From Acetivibrio alkalicellulosi (GTDB lineage Bacteria > Bacillota > Clostridia > Acetivibrionales > Acetivibrionaceae), in NCBI GenBank assembly GCA_008125075.1, contig VLTH01000002.1, positions 1,719,451 to 1,783,450 on the forward strand: a DNA stretch of 64,000 bases, given 5' to 3'. The notes below the pieces were generated by a model, which worked only from the letters and a program-made list of their open reading frames with translations, was not told the origin of the DNA and made no database searches. Below are positions 8,723 to 17,204 of the stretch, piece after piece. Within the stretch, counting starts at the first letter, position 1. Each line of letters starts with the position of its first letter. Both the position numbers and the translations under genes were made by a program.

Positions 8723-9597
8723 TTAGGCTTCACCTTCCATAATCCTAGTTTCTTGTTTGGCACTTCTTTTTCAAGAAGATTTTTGTTGAGTGCTTTTCTC
8801 AAAGTATCACCAGTAAGATTCCTTGTTAATCCACCATTTAAAGCAAAAGATATTTTTCCTGACTCTTCTGAAACTACTACTACTATAGCGTCTGACACTT
8901 CAGTTATTCCAAGGGCTGCTCTATGTCTAGTTCCTAAATCTTTACTAATATTAGGATTTTCAGTTAATGGTAAAAAGCAAGCTGCCGCCTTAATTTTATT
9001 TTCTCTTATGACAACTGCACCATCATGAAGAGGAGTGTTAGGAGTAAATATATTGACTAAGAGCTCTGAAGCCACACTTGATTCAATTTGTATTCCCGAA
9101 TTAATTATTTCTCCTATTTTAGTTTCTCTTTCAATTACAATTAAGGCTCCTGTATAAGTTTTAGACATACTTGTAACTGCTTTTATTATCTCTTCTATTA
9201 ATGCTTTAACTTTAATTGTATTTGTCTCTTCTTCAAAGCTAAAAATGGTTCTGAATTTGCTTCTACCAATTTTCTCCAATCCCCTTCTAAGCTCTGGTTG
9301 AAATAGAACTACTAAAGCAATTGCAATATATTGAATAATAACCCTTAATAAAAAGGCTATAGTTCTAAAACCCATATATTCACTTAGCCAAGCAGCAACA
9401 AGTATAACAATTACACCTTTTATAAGCTGCCATGCTCTAGTTTCCTTTACAAGCTTTATTATCTTGTAAATTACATATGATACTATACTTATATCTATTA
9501 TTGCTTTAAAAACATCCCAAGGGTTATTAATGTCAAATATACCTAATATTATAGAGTTAAAAAATTCCCTGAAAACCTCTCCTCCAAAAACTCCCAT
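8719..9597 (-). CDS. cdaA: Diadenylate cyclase (c-di-AMP synthase)
   Basis: CdaA condenses two ATP into c-di-AMP, the essential Firmicute second messenger for K+ and turgor control and wall homeostasis. The 292-aa protein has N-terminal membrane helices (about residues 35-105) and a DAC domain. The catalytic motifs are intact: LHDGAVVI near residue 190 and RHRAALGI near 224. The start is the ATG at 9597 after a GTGAGG site. A good promoter lies about 45 nt upstream. It is the first gene of cdaA-cdaR-FAD oxidoreductase. Confidence 0.97.
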   Translation of the reverse strand: MGVFGGEVFREFFNSIILGIFDINNPWDVFKAIIDISIVSYVIYKIIKLVKETRAWQLIKGVIVILVAAWLSEYMGFRTIAFLLRVIIQYIAIALVVLFQPELRRGLEKIGRSKFRTIFSFEEETNTIKVKALIEEIIKAVTSMSKTYTGALIVIERETKIGEIINSGIQIESSVASELLVNIFTPNTPLHDGAVVIRENKIKAAACFLPLTENPNISKDLGTRHRAALGITEVSDAIVVVVSEESGKISFALNGGLTRNLTGDTLRKALNKNLLEKEVPNKKLGLWKVKPK

Positions 9598-9641
9598 TAT
9601 AAAACCTCACGCTCTTGTATTAATAAAATGCTTCATTTAAA

Positions 9642-9670
9642 ATTATACCCTCTTTGACGTCTATTTGTAA
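9642..9670 (-). promoter_or_regulatory. Housekeeping-type promoter of cdaA
   Basis: The minus strand reads TTACAA, a 17-nt spacer, then a perfect TATAAT. It ends about 45 nt before the cdaA start. It separates the cdaA transcript from the upstream AmmeMemoRadiSam operon. Confidence 0.7.
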
Positions 9671-9703
9671 CTATTTTTATAAAAAAATATTATATAGTTA
9701 CAG

Positions 9704-10570
9704 TTATATATTTCCAATATACACATGATTCAAATACTCTAATGCCTCTTTCCTAAGATTTTCAAGAGTTTCTTTTGATGTTGGCAATACTTCCCTCATC
9801 TTATAATTAGGAAAAAACCTGGACAAATGAAGAGGTATTTTAGGCGATATAGATGACAACCATTTAGACAACAAGACAATTTCTTTAGCAGAGTCATTTA
9901 AACCTGGTATTACAAGAGTTGTTACTTCTAAATGACACTTTGTAGCAACATATTCAACTGTTTCTTTTACATTTTTCAGCTTGGCCATGCATATATCTTT
10001 GTAAAATAAGTCAGTATATGCTTTTACATCAATATTTATAGCATCAATATATGGTATTATTTTCTCTAAAGCTTTTCTGTTAATAAAACCATTAGTAACA
10101 AGTACATTTAAGAGCCCTGATTCCTTGATCAATATAGCTGTTTCATAAATAAACTCGTACCATATTGAAGGTTCATTATAGGTATAGGCAATTCCTATAT
10201 TTTCATTTGAAGTCAATTCTAACGCTTTTTTTACAAGCTGCTCTGAAGTTATGTTATAGAGTTGTGGATTTTCATGAGCTATCATCCAATTCTGACAAAA
10301 GGAGCACTTCAAATTACAACCAAATGTTCCTACCGACAAAATCATACTTTCTGGTTTAAAGTGATATAAAGGCTTTTTTTCTATAGGATCTAAGGCCATT
10401 GAAGTGATTTTTCCATAATTTAAAGAATACAAAGTACCGTCAATATTCTTTCGAGCTTTACAAAAACCTAAAGCCTCTGGTTTTATTATACAATTATGTG
10501 GACATAAAAAACAATGAACCTTTAAGTCATCTATTTTATTAAAAAACATAGCTTGCTTTTCTCTACTCAA
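9704..10570 (-). CDS. amrS: AmmeMemoRadiSam-system radical SAM enzyme
   Basis: A radical SAM protein with the cluster motif CNLKCSFCQNW preceded by an N-terminal CxxC...C segment (CFLCPHNC). It resembles pyruvate formate-lyase-activating enzymes and is diagnostic of the AmmeMemoRadiSam set (AMMECR1, Memo, radical SAM). The substrate is not known with certainty. The likely start is TTG at 10570, 8 nt after AAGGTG; a GTG at 10576 is also in frame but too close to that site. It lies just downstream of the fused Memo-AMMECR1 gene. Confidence 0.9.
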   Translation of the reverse strand: MSREKQAMFFNKIDDLKVHCFLCPHNCIIKPEALGFCKARKNIDGTLYSLNYGKITSMALDPIEKKPLYHFKPESMILSVGTFGCNLKCSFCQNWMIAHENPQLYNITSEQLVKKALELTSNENIGIAYTYNEPSIWYEFIYETAILIKESGLLNVLVTNGFINRKALEKIIPYIDAINIDVKAYTDLFYKDICMAKLKNVKETVEYVATKCHLEVTTLVIPGLNDSAKEIVLLSKWLSSISPKIPLHLSRFFPNYKMREVLPTSKETLENLRKEALEYLNHVYIGNI

Positions 10571-10592
10571 AAACACGTCACCTTCTATATAA

Positions 10593-11972
10593 TTACTTAT
10601 GTCTTATAACTTCAAATCGTTCCATCTGATACACATCATCTTGTTGTATTCCGGCTTTTTGGAGAGCTATTGCTACCTGTTCCTCCGGTGTGTCCACATT
10701 TTCAAGATTTGGGAGAAGTAGTCCTGACTTAAAACCTGACCTAACAATTACCCCATATTTTTTCACATCCAACTCACTAATAGAATTAATAGGTTCTGAC
10801 TCTAATAATACATCTACAGAATATGATAAACTATCTAATTCATGAGTCTTCACAGGAGTAAATCTAGGATCTTGTGTTCCTGCACTTATTGCATTATAAA
10901 TGATCTCAGATGCAATATCTTGTCTTGTAGGCCTTATAGTCCCAATACATCCTCTTAAGTCTCCATTCTTTTTAATGGATACAAAAACACCGGCTCTTTC
11001 CTTTTTCATTTCATCAGGCAAATTTTCTGAAAGATCAATTAAACGCCCATCGCTAACGTAAGTCTCAAGAGCCTTTTTTGCTAAACTAACATATGGATCA
11101 TTACTCTTTTTTGGTTTTATATCAATCATCTCACTTATACTTTTTTTATTTCCAGTAACAAATCTCGCAACCATATAACCTACTCCAAAAGGACCTTCGT
11201 AGGAGTATAAGTCAGAATCATATTGGTATCCATCCAATGCTCCAAGCATTATTGCAAAGGAACTAAGACCACATTCTCCAGCATTTTCCCTTAATTGCTC
11301 ATTAATATCAAGAATTTTTTTCAGATTATTGCTTCTGATACAATCGGCAATCAACTGATCAAATTCACTTCCATGCCGACTATAACCATAAGGTCCATCC
11401 TCCGACAGCCTATGGGATAAATCACCACTTGCTACAAATACCACTTCTTCATCTGTATTCATCACTGATTTGCAAATGCATCTTCCAAAATTATACATAG
11501 TCTTTAAAGATAAAGTTGATGTAGATATGTGAACAAGCTTAAAATCGCTATATTCCTTCATTATATAGTAAAGTGGTACAACAGCTCCATGATCAAGATT
11601 ACTTAAATGAGCATATTTGCCACCAAGCCCACATTCTATTCCACCACAACTAATACCTTCCTCTTTTGAATTTTTCACTATTTTCTCTATAAGCTCTTTA
11701 TTATTGCTTAAACTTAAATTAATCTGTTTAGTACCAAATTTTTCTAATCCACCCATTAATAAATTACCATCTGAAATATAAATATAGTCTTGAAACATTG
11801 GAGCATGTGGAGTTGATAAAATAATAGTTGAAGGTTTCTCTTTCTTTATGTCTCTAGCAACTCTTTTAAGGGCATTTACTGTTTGTATGGCCCCAAATTC
11901 TGCTCCATTACCAACTTCAGGAATAATAATGGGTGGATGAGGCAAAATATATGAACTAATTATTTTCCCCAT
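10593..11972 (-). CDS. Memo/AMMECR1 fusion protein of the AmmeMemoRadiSam system
   Basis: A 459-aa protein with two domains. Residues 1 to about 270 are the Memo/extradiol-dioxygenase-like (AmrB) fold with HPPIIIPEVGNG and VASGDLSHRL. Residues about 285-459 are AMMECR1 (AmrA) with the signature LRGCIGTIRPTRQD. The two families often sit side by side with the radical SAM partner; here they are fused. Their reaction is not firmly established. The ATG at 11972 lies 5 nt after the stop of a 33-codon membrane peptide gene whose last codons (GGAAGG) form its ribosome site, so the two are probably coupled. Confidence 0.92.
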   Translation of the reverse strand: MGKIISSYILPHPPIIIPEVGNGAEFGAIQTVNALKRVARDIKKEKPSTIILSTPHAPMFQDYIYISDGNLLMGGLEKFGTKQINLSLSNNKELIEKIVKNSKEEGISCGGIECGLGGKYAHLSNLDHGAVVPLYYIMKEYSDFKLVHISTSTLSLKTMYNFGRCICKSVMNTDEEVVFVASGDLSHRLSEDGPYGYSRHGSEFDQLIADCIRSNNLKKILDINEQLRENAGECGLSSFAIMLGALDGYQYDSDLYSYEGPFGVGYMVARFVTGNKKSISEMIDIKPKKSNDPYVSLAKKALETYVSDGRLIDLSENLPDEMKKERAGVFVSIKKNGDLRGCIGTIRPTRQDIASEIIYNAISAGTQDPRFTPVKTHELDSLSYSVDVLLESEPINSISELDVKKYGVIVRSGFKSGLLLPNLENVDTPEEQVAIALQKAGIQQDDVYQMERFEVIRHK

Positions 11973-11977
11973 ATCAT

Positions 11978-12079
11978 CTACCTTCCGCCAAATATACCGA
12001 TAATAACTGCACTAAAAGATGTTAACAAAAATATACCCACTGTTATTATAGCTATTATTCTTACAGAGTTTCTTCTCAT
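11978..12079 (-). CDS. 33-aa single-span membrane peptide, first gene of the AmmeMemoRadiSam operon
   Basis: ATG at 12079, stop TAG at 11980-11978, protein MRRNSVRIIAIITVG... ending IIGIFGGR. It has three arginines at the N-terminus and then a hydrophobic span of about 22 residues, consistent with an N-in membrane peptide. An AGGATG-type ribosome site precedes it. The stop lies 5 nt before the next start, and the peptide's own 3' end supplies the downstream Shine-Dalgarno. I do not recognise a named family; it may be a small membrane protein or a translational-coupling leader. Confidence 0.65.
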   Translation of the reverse strand: MRRNSVRIIAIITVGIFLLTSFSAVIIGIFGGR

Positions 12080-12144
12080 AATTTTTTCACATCCTATTTG
12101 TATTATTAGTTATTTTTTTTAAATTACATACTTATTAATCTTAT

Positions 12145-12210
12145 TCTAAGAATCTTCAGGTGAAATTAAGTCTCTACCTAAAGCTCCCATGTTTAGATTC
12201 AACTTTAGCT
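12145..12210 (-). promoter_or_regulatory. Leader-like sequence related to the one before dapB
   Basis: The minus strand carries AGCTAAAG, AAACAT, GGGA, TTTAGGT, GACT and AAGATT in that order. The same blocks occur in the same order at 17120-17061, between the c-di-AMP riboswitch terminator and dapB. This copy lies about 70 nt before the 33-aa peptide gene. Shared order in two leaders on the same strand suggests a conserved RNA element, but I cannot match it to a named family. Confidence 0.35.
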
Positions 12211-12502
12211 TAACGAGTTCACTCTTTCTTCTTAGCTATAGTTTATCTTTAAGCTTCTTTTAAGATGGAATTCTTTTAAATCTTTATGTTAAATAAAGAC
12301 TTCACCTTAAAGACATTAAGTTTTCTTTATTAAGTTCACTTCATACCCTTTAACACCATTGTATAATAATTATTATACAAATTAAACACTTTTTTAAAAA
12401 TAGATATAAAAAATTAATAGTGTATTTTATTCTTTGTAAAGCAGGATTTTTTAACATAAACATAGAATATATATATAAGAATTTTAAACATCTCATCTAT
12501 TC

Positions 12503-12553
12503 AAAAAACACTAGCATCGAACGCTTCTCCCCTGTTGCATGCTAGTGTTTTTA
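12503..12553. terminator. Bidirectional intrinsic terminator
   Basis: An 11-bp perfect stem (AACACTAGCAT at 12507-12517 and ATGCTAGTGTT at 12539-12549) has a 21-nt loop, with A6 before it and T5 after it. It can act on both strands. No gene is obvious on either side, so it may end a small RNA or simply insulate the riboswitch from the AmmeMemoRadiSam operon. Confidence 0.75.
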
Positions 12554-12796
12554 CTTGCATTTTTTTAAGCATAGGTTTTAATAGCAAATAAAAAGATTAT
12601 CCTAAAAGCGAATTTTTTGAGATTATTATCGAAAATATAAGAAAAATGTATCATTTTGACGTTATCGCAACCTAATTGACTAAAACTTACTAATATTTTC
12701 TTAAACAAGATTATGTTTAATTCTATAAAAATGATATAATGAAATTGTACATTATACTCCCCTTTATATTTGGTATAAGGAGATATAAATAGTGGC

Positions 12797-12888
12797 TTAT
12801 GAAACAGGGCAAAATTGCCGAAAGGCAGTGACGCAAAGCTACGGGTCTAAGACATCAATATTTGGTGTTATGACGGCCGGGTTACCAT
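12797..12888 (+). ncRNA. Cyclic di-GMP-I (GEMM) riboswitch aptamer
   Basis: The plus strand has the GEMM-I signature: ACAGGGCAAA, a P2 hairpin with GAAA-type loop (TTGCCGAAAGGCAG), the conserved TGACGCAAAGCTACGGG, CTAAGAC, a P3 hairpin and GGCCGGGTTACC. A TATAAT box lies at 12735-12740, with no good -35. The riboswitch points right, toward the 3' end of the minus-strand darA gene. No plus-strand gene follows for more than 6 kb. It is therefore an orphan or an antisense-RNA controller. Confidence 0.9.
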
Positions 12889-12923
12889 TAAAAGTTCTGT
12901 TTATACTCTTCTGATAAGTAAAG

Positions 12924-12948
12924 AGGAAATAGGTCCTAAGTATTTCCT
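12924..12948 (+). terminator. Hairpin in the expression-platform position of the c-di-GMP riboswitch
   Basis: A perfect 8-bp stem AGGAAATA/TATTTCCT with a 9-nt loop lies 36 nt after the aptamer. The following T-rich stretch (TTATACCACTTTGTTTT) is interrupted, so terminator strength is uncertain. The position is that expected for a riboswitch-controlled terminator. Confidence 0.5.
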
Positions 12949-13016
12949 TATACCACTTTGTTTTACATATGGGAGTATATTTTTGTGTATAAATTTATTT
13001 TCTCTTTGTTTTTATA

Positions 13017-13346
13017 TTATACTTTTTCAAATCTTTCAACATCAATTACAAAAATAGTTGCTCCTCCAACATTTACTTCCACTGGATTTGCAAAAAACAT
13101 ACTTCCCATGTCAACTGGGGTTATGGGCGCATTGACAACCTGCTTCCTACTCTTTGATTTGTTCTTTATTATCTCTATTACATTATCTAAATTATCTTTA
13201 TCAACTCCAACAAGTAACGTTGTGTTACCTGCTCTCAAAAATCCTCCCGAAGAGCAAAGCTTTGTTACACTAAAACCTTTTTCATTGAGTTCGCTCATCA
13301 CCTTATTACCATCCTCATCATGAACAACAGCAAAAACCAGTTTCAC
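13017..13346 (-). CDS. darA: Cyclic di-AMP receptor (PII-like, DarA/PstA)
   Basis: A 109-aa PII-like protein of the DarA/PstA family: N-terminal KLVFAVVHDEDGNKV strand-helix, TKLCSSGGFLRAGNTTLLVGV containing the T-loop region and ligand-contacting glycines, and C-terminal VGGATIFVIDVERFEKV. Homologues in Bacillus, Listeria and Staphylococcus are trimers that bind c-di-AMP; their downstream target is not settled. The length is typical. The gene is monocistronic, with a terminator separating it from ablB upstream. A plus-strand c-di-GMP riboswitch converges on its 3' end. Confidence 0.95.
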   Translation of the reverse strand: MKLVFAVVHDEDGNKVMSELNEKGFSVTKLCSSGGFLRAGNTTLLVGVDKDNLDNVIEIIKNKSKSRKQVVNAPITPVDMGSMFFANPVEVNVGGATIFVIDVERFEKV

Positions 13347-13462
13347 TTTACATTCCCCCTAATATTATCATCAATGTGTCCATGTCAGAATTTTAAAGGC
13401 ACATTGATTTTTACACAAAACTTTAGCAATCCAATCTGTATAATCTAACAAACATCAGCACT

Positions 13463-13503
13463 TTCTAAAAGGAACTCCTTATAAAAGATGCAGTTCCTTT
13501 TAG
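13463..13503. terminator. Terminator after ablB
   Basis: A perfect 12-bp inverted repeat CTAAAAGGAACT (13465-13476) and AGTTCCTTTTAG (13492-13503). Read on the minus strand, the GGAACT/AGTTCC core is followed by TTTT. It ends the ablA-ablB transcript before darA. Confidence 0.75.
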
Positions 13504-13549
13504 AATAATTAATTTTTACTTTGGACTACTAAAAATATAACTTCCTCTA

Positions 13550-14422
13550 CTATTTCACTACAGGCCTTGTTAGAAGTTTTGCCCATATATTCATGTCTTC
13601 AAATCCACCACAAATATCACAATTGTTAATTAGCCTTCCCTTATACTCATAACCATGCTTTCTAAGAGACATATTAATACCAGTATTAATTGCCCTTGAG
13701 AGACTGTATAGACAGTAAAAGCCTTTATTTAAAAGCTCATTTTCAAGCTCATATATTAAGTTTGTCAAAAGCCCCTGTCCTCTATATTCAGGATAAGTTG
13801 CACAGTCTGTTATCTCACCATTTAAATTTTTTTTATCCATATCAACTGATGCTATACTAACTAAACAACCTTCTTTAAAAACACCTTTAAAAAGTATCTT
13901 GTCATCCATTACTTCACTTAAATACTCACTGTTAAATACTGGTGATGGATATGTTTTAAATACTTCCTGAAATAATTGTATCATCTTTGGTATATCTTTT
14001 TCAATACAATTTCTAATTTCATATGCTTCTCCAAGGTTTTCATGTTCAACAATTATTGGCTTTTCCATACACATTTTAAGAATTTTATCTTCTTCATCTG
14101 TTTTTTTTGAGTGAGCTCTTTCTTTGTCTAAAAAGTATGCTACACAGTATGCATCTTCACCTTTAAAAAATCCATTAATAGTTCCTTCAATCTGAAAACC
14201 TGCATCTTTTAAAACATTTAAATCATCCAAAATGCAATTTGCAATTACCTTTCCAACACCTTCACTTTTAGCATATTCTAAAATATCTACAATGATCTTA
14301 CTATCTAAATGTTCATATTCTAATATTTTAAGCCTTGAATTGACGTAATCAATATATAAATTAGCATCACTTAGCTTCTCATTTCTATTCTTTGAAAATT
14401 TAGCTTTCGGAACATTCATCAA
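13550..14422 (-). CDS. ablB: Beta-lysine N6-acetyltransferase
   Basis: AblB acetylates beta-lysine to N-epsilon-acetyl-beta-lysine, a compatible solute first described in methanogens and found in some clostridia and Bacillus relatives. The 290-aa protein has an N-terminal domain specific to the family. A GNAT fold follows at about residues 130-280, with the acetyl-CoA loop TYPEYRGQGLLTNLI and the SLSRAINTGINMSLRKHGYEY region. Its start overlaps the 3' end of ablA by 23 nt, so the pair is translated together. Osmotic induction is known for the pathway; it cannot be seen in this sequence. Confidence 0.92.
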   Translation of the reverse strand: MMNVPKAKFSKNRNEKLSDANLYIDYVNSRLKILEYEHLDSKIIVDILEYAKSEGVGKVIANCILDDLNVLKDAGFQIEGTINGFFKGEDAYCVAYFLDKERAHSKKTDEEDKILKMCMEKPIIVEHENLGEAYEIRNCIEKDIPKMIQLFQEVFKTYPSPVFNSEYLSEVMDDKILFKGVFKEGCLVSIASVDMDKKNLNGEITDCATYPEYRGQGLLTNLIYELENELLNKGFYCLYSLSRAINTGINMSLRKHGYEYKGRLINNCDICGGFEDMNIWAKLLTRPVVK

Positions 14423-15677
14423 AATTACTCCTCCTATTTAATCTTACATTATCTCTTGGTATAAGACTTATGTTTTCTTCTTCATAAAGTTGTTCGATTC
14501 CAATAGAATCTTCTTTTTTATATTTTTTACACAAACCACATTCCTTACACTCATGTGTTCTATCCTCAGGCTCTGCATATGAACATATTACACCTTCAAA
14601 ATTTCTCAATATTATTTTTTCAGGTGATTGGGAAACAACATATTGAGGATTAACAGGTATCTTACCTCCACCACCAGGAGCATCTATAACAAATGTAGGT
14701 ACAGCAAACCCTGATGTATGTCCCCTAAGCATTTCTATTATTTCAATTCCTGTAGACACAGGTGTTCTGAAATGTTCAATCCCCTCTGACAAGTCACACT
14801 GGTAAAGGTAATATGGCCGTATTCTCATCATCACAAGTTTGTGAACCAGCTTTTTCATAATATAAGGGCAGTCATTTATTCCTTTTAGTAAAACTGATTG
14901 ATTTCCCATTGGAATACCAGCTTCTAAAAGCATATCACATGCTTTTTTGGATTCTTCTGTAATTTCTTTAGGATGATTAAAATGTGTATTAATCCAAACT
15001 GGATGATATTTTTTTATTATATCACAAAGCTCCGGTGTTATTCTTTGAGGCATTACCACAGGAACCCTTGTTCCAATTCTAATAACTTCCACATGTTTAA
15101 TTGATCTAATACTTTCTAAAATAAACTCTAACATCCCATCAGAAACACATAATCCGTCTCCTCCTGAAAGGAGTACATCTCTAATTTCTTTATTCTTTTT
15201 GATATATTCAATTGCCCTTTTTATATTTTTAATTGGCATTGACTTATCTTCTTGTCCAGCAAAACGCCTCCTTGTACAATGTCTGCAATACATTGAGCAC
15301 TGGTCAGTAATAAGCAGTAATACTCTGTCAGGATATCGATGTGTAAGTCCTGGAACAGGTGAATCAAGCCCTTCATGAAGTGGATCACACATATCTGAAT
15401 TAGAAACTAATGTTTCATGCACAGTTGGTATCCCCTGTCTTCTAATTGGACAATTATAATCATCAATATCCATCAAAGATGCATAGTATGGTGTAATAGC
15501 CATTTTCAATGCCTTAAGACACCTTTTTACTCCTTCTCTTTCTTCATCCGTAAGGTTTATAACCTGTTCAAGTTCATCTAAAGTTGTTATTCTATTTGAA
15601 ATTTGCCATCTCCAATCATTCCATTGTTCTTCCTTAATATCTTTCCATAAAGTTATTCTTTTATAATCCGTTTTCAC
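14400..15677 (-). CDS. ablA: Lysine 2,3-aminomutase
   Basis: A radical SAM/PLP enzyme that interconverts L-alpha-lysine and L-beta-lysine. The cluster motif CSMYCRHC and the following TRRRFAG are intact, as are the SGGD segment and the PLP-lysine motif DAPGGGGKIP. The C-terminal CKECGLCKKY cysteines correspond to the family's zinc or dimer site. The best start is GTG at 15677, 7 nt after a perfect AAAGGAGG; the longer frame to 15722 lacks a ribosome site. It forms a two-gene unit with ablB, which points to osmolyte synthesis rather than lysine fermentation. Confidence 0.95.
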   Translation of the reverse strand: MKTDYKRITLWKDIKEEQWNDWRWQISNRITTLDELEQVINLTDEEREGVKRCLKALKMAITPYYASLMDIDDYNCPIRRQGIPTVHETLVSNSDMCDPLHEGLDSPVPGLTHRYPDRVLLLITDQCSMYCRHCTRRRFAGQEDKSMPIKNIKRAIEYIKKNKEIRDVLLSGGDGLCVSDGMLEFILESIRSIKHVEVIRIGTRVPVVMPQRITPELCDIIKKYHPVWINTHFNHPKEITEESKKACDMLLEAGIPMGNQSVLLKGINDCPYIMKKLVHKLVMMRIRPYYLYQCDLSEGIEHFRTPVSTGIEIIEMLRGHTSGFAVPTFVIDAPGGGGKIPVNPQYVVSQSPEKIILRNFEGVICSYAEPEDRTHECKECGLCKKYKKEDSIGIEQLYEEENISLIPRDNVRLNRRSNFDECSES

Positions 15678-16091
15678 AACGTATCCTCCTTTATTTTGGT
15701 GCCATTTAAATAAATTACACACTTTTTTTTCATTAAATGCAATTTATTTCCCAGTAATGACGTAGTTTAAAAACACTTTAGTAATTTGTATTACATAATA
15801 AATCTAAATCCCTAAAATAAAAATAATATAAGAGGTCTCGATGCAGTTTAACTGCATTAGAAATAATTCTGACCAAGACAATGTAAAGTCTCTAAAGACA
15901 CGTAATACATGAATAGTATAAAACTATTAACTGAAGGTATTTTTTTAATACTCTTTTATTATAAACACAATAAAAACATATTTTATTATAAAAGTTCACT
16001 ATATCACTCATCAAAACACTTCACTTTACAATGTTTCTAATGATATGGCAAAAATAAAAATTTCTTTTTACTTTTAACTATTGCTTAAAAA
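15678..16091. other. Intergenic gap between dapB and ablA, 414 nt
   Basis: AT-rich and without a credible ORF. It contains a 17-nt near-palindrome (ATGCAGTT-T-AACTGCAT, 15841-15857) that has no U-tract and could be an operator for ablA. A weaker hairpin, AATAGT...ACTATT, lies near 15914-15930. I see no known riboswitch here. Confidence 0.5.
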
Positions 16092-16967
16092 TCATACAAC
16101 ATTAACAGGTGATTTCTCAATTTCATTCCTTCTATAGTTACTATATTTGTTAATTTTTTTGCTTTTTTCTTTTTCTAAATAATTCTCAAGTACTTTTTGC
16201 AAATTTAAAACATCTGACATTTCATAATATCCAGTCTTGCCATATATGAACTCAACTGCCCTTACCGCTCCTAAAGCAAAAGCTTTTCGAGTAAAAGACT
16301 CATGACAAATTTCAATTTTATCATCCTCTCCAACTATCATAACTTCATGCTTTCCAACAACTCCACCAGCACGAATAGCACTTATGGCGACATCATCTTC
16401 ACTAATACTTGTTCCAGTTGAATTAATACCTTTTTGAATCTCTTTAGCTATTTTTATAGCAGTGCCTGATGGTGCATCCTTCTTATTTTTGTGATGAATT
16501 TCAGTAATTTGAAAATCATAATTATTTAGAATGCTTGCTGCTAAATGAGTCAAGAGCATAAGTACATTTACTCCAAGTGTTATATTAGGAGCATAACAAA
16601 TAGCATTATGGTATTTTTGAGTAAGTACAAATAGTTTCTTTAACGCAAATTTAGAAAATCCTGTTGTTCCAATAACTATGTTTACTTTCATTTTAGAAAA
16701 CAACTTGGCATTTCGTATTGTTGCTTCTGGTTTGGAAAAATCAACAACAACATCTGGCTTTGTTTTAAATATAACCTGTTTTAAATTATCTTCACTGTCT
16801 ATTATTATATCTGAGTTACACTCAATAATATCAGATAAAGATTTCCCTACCTTACTGCTGGTAGAACCACAAACCACAGCTACCAGTTTCATATTTTTTT
16901 GTTTTAGTATTACTTTTGCAATTTCCCTCCCTGTCTTTCCAAGACCTGACAAGCACACTCTAATCAA
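16092..16967 (-). CDS. dapB: 4-hydroxy-tetrahydrodipicolinate reductase
   Basis: DapB reduces the dihydrodipicolinate precursor on the way to meso-DAP and lysine, and so feeds peptidoglycan. The Rossmann motif LSGLGKTGREIA is at the N-terminus. The catalytic and substrate segment EIHHKNKKDAPSGTA is intact near residue 155. The start is TTG at 16967 after GAGGGATGACAA. At 291 aa it is about 30 residues longer than usual, because a basic tail follows the normal YEMSDVLNL end. No asd or dapA is adjacent. A c-di-AMP riboswitch with terminator lies about 200 nt upstream on the same strand and is the likely control. Confidence 0.94.
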   Translation of the reverse strand: MIRVCLSGLGKTGREIAKVILKQKNMKLVAVVCGSTSSKVGKSLSDIIECNSDIIIDSEDNLKQVIFKTKPDVVVDFSKPEATIRNAKLFSKMKVNIVIGTTGFSKFALKKLFVLTQKYHNAICYAPNITLGVNVLMLLTHLAASILNNYDFQITEIHHKNKKDAPSGTAIKIAKEIQKGINSTGTSISEDDVAISAIRAGGVVGKHEVMIVGEDDKIEICHESFTRKAFALGAVRAVEFIYGKTGYYEMSDVLNLQKVLENYLEKEKSKKINKYSNYRRNEIEKSPVNVV

Positions 16968-17060
16968 TTGTCATCCCTCATTTCGTCTAAGTTATTAATC
17001 TTTAAGTAAATGTTGCAACCATATGTCCTTATTTTATGACTTTTCTATACGGTGGAGTTC

Positions 17061-17120
17061 CTCTTATAATCTTTAAGTGGATTAGAGTCACCACCTAAAT
17101 CCCTGATGTTTATCTTTAGC
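17061..17120 (-). promoter_or_regulatory. Leader-like sequence before dapB, related to 12145-12210
   Basis: The minus strand has AGCTAAAG, AAACAT, GGGATTTAGGT, GTGACT, CCACTT and AAGATT. It can form GGTGG...CCACT/CCACC pairings. It lies between the riboswitch terminator and the dapB start and shares ordered blocks with the leader of the AmmeMemoRadiSam operon. No known RNA family recognised. Confidence 0.35.
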
Positions 17121-17162
17121 TAGACTAGTTTAATTCGTATGCTAACCTTATAGTAATTACAA

Positions 17163-17188
17163 CAAAAACCACAGAGAAAACCTGTGGC
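17163..17188 (-). terminator. Terminator of the c-di-AMP riboswitch
   Basis: On the minus strand CCACAG, a 7-nt loop and CTGTGG are followed by TTTTT. It directly follows the ydaO-type aptamer, so it is the likely ligand-controlled OFF element. Confidence 0.85.
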
Positions 17189-17204
17189 TTAGTCAATACA
17201 ACAC

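Noticed and set aside
12958-13323. Plus-strand ORF of 121 codons after the c-di-GMP riboswitch
   Set aside because: It is the antisense of darA, with low-complexity Ser/Thr/Leu composition and no ribosome site. The riboswitch therefore has no evident coding target.
16968-17160. Lysine riboswitch before dapB
   Set aside because: The L-box conserved segments are absent; the identified aptamer farther upstream is the c-di-AMP type.
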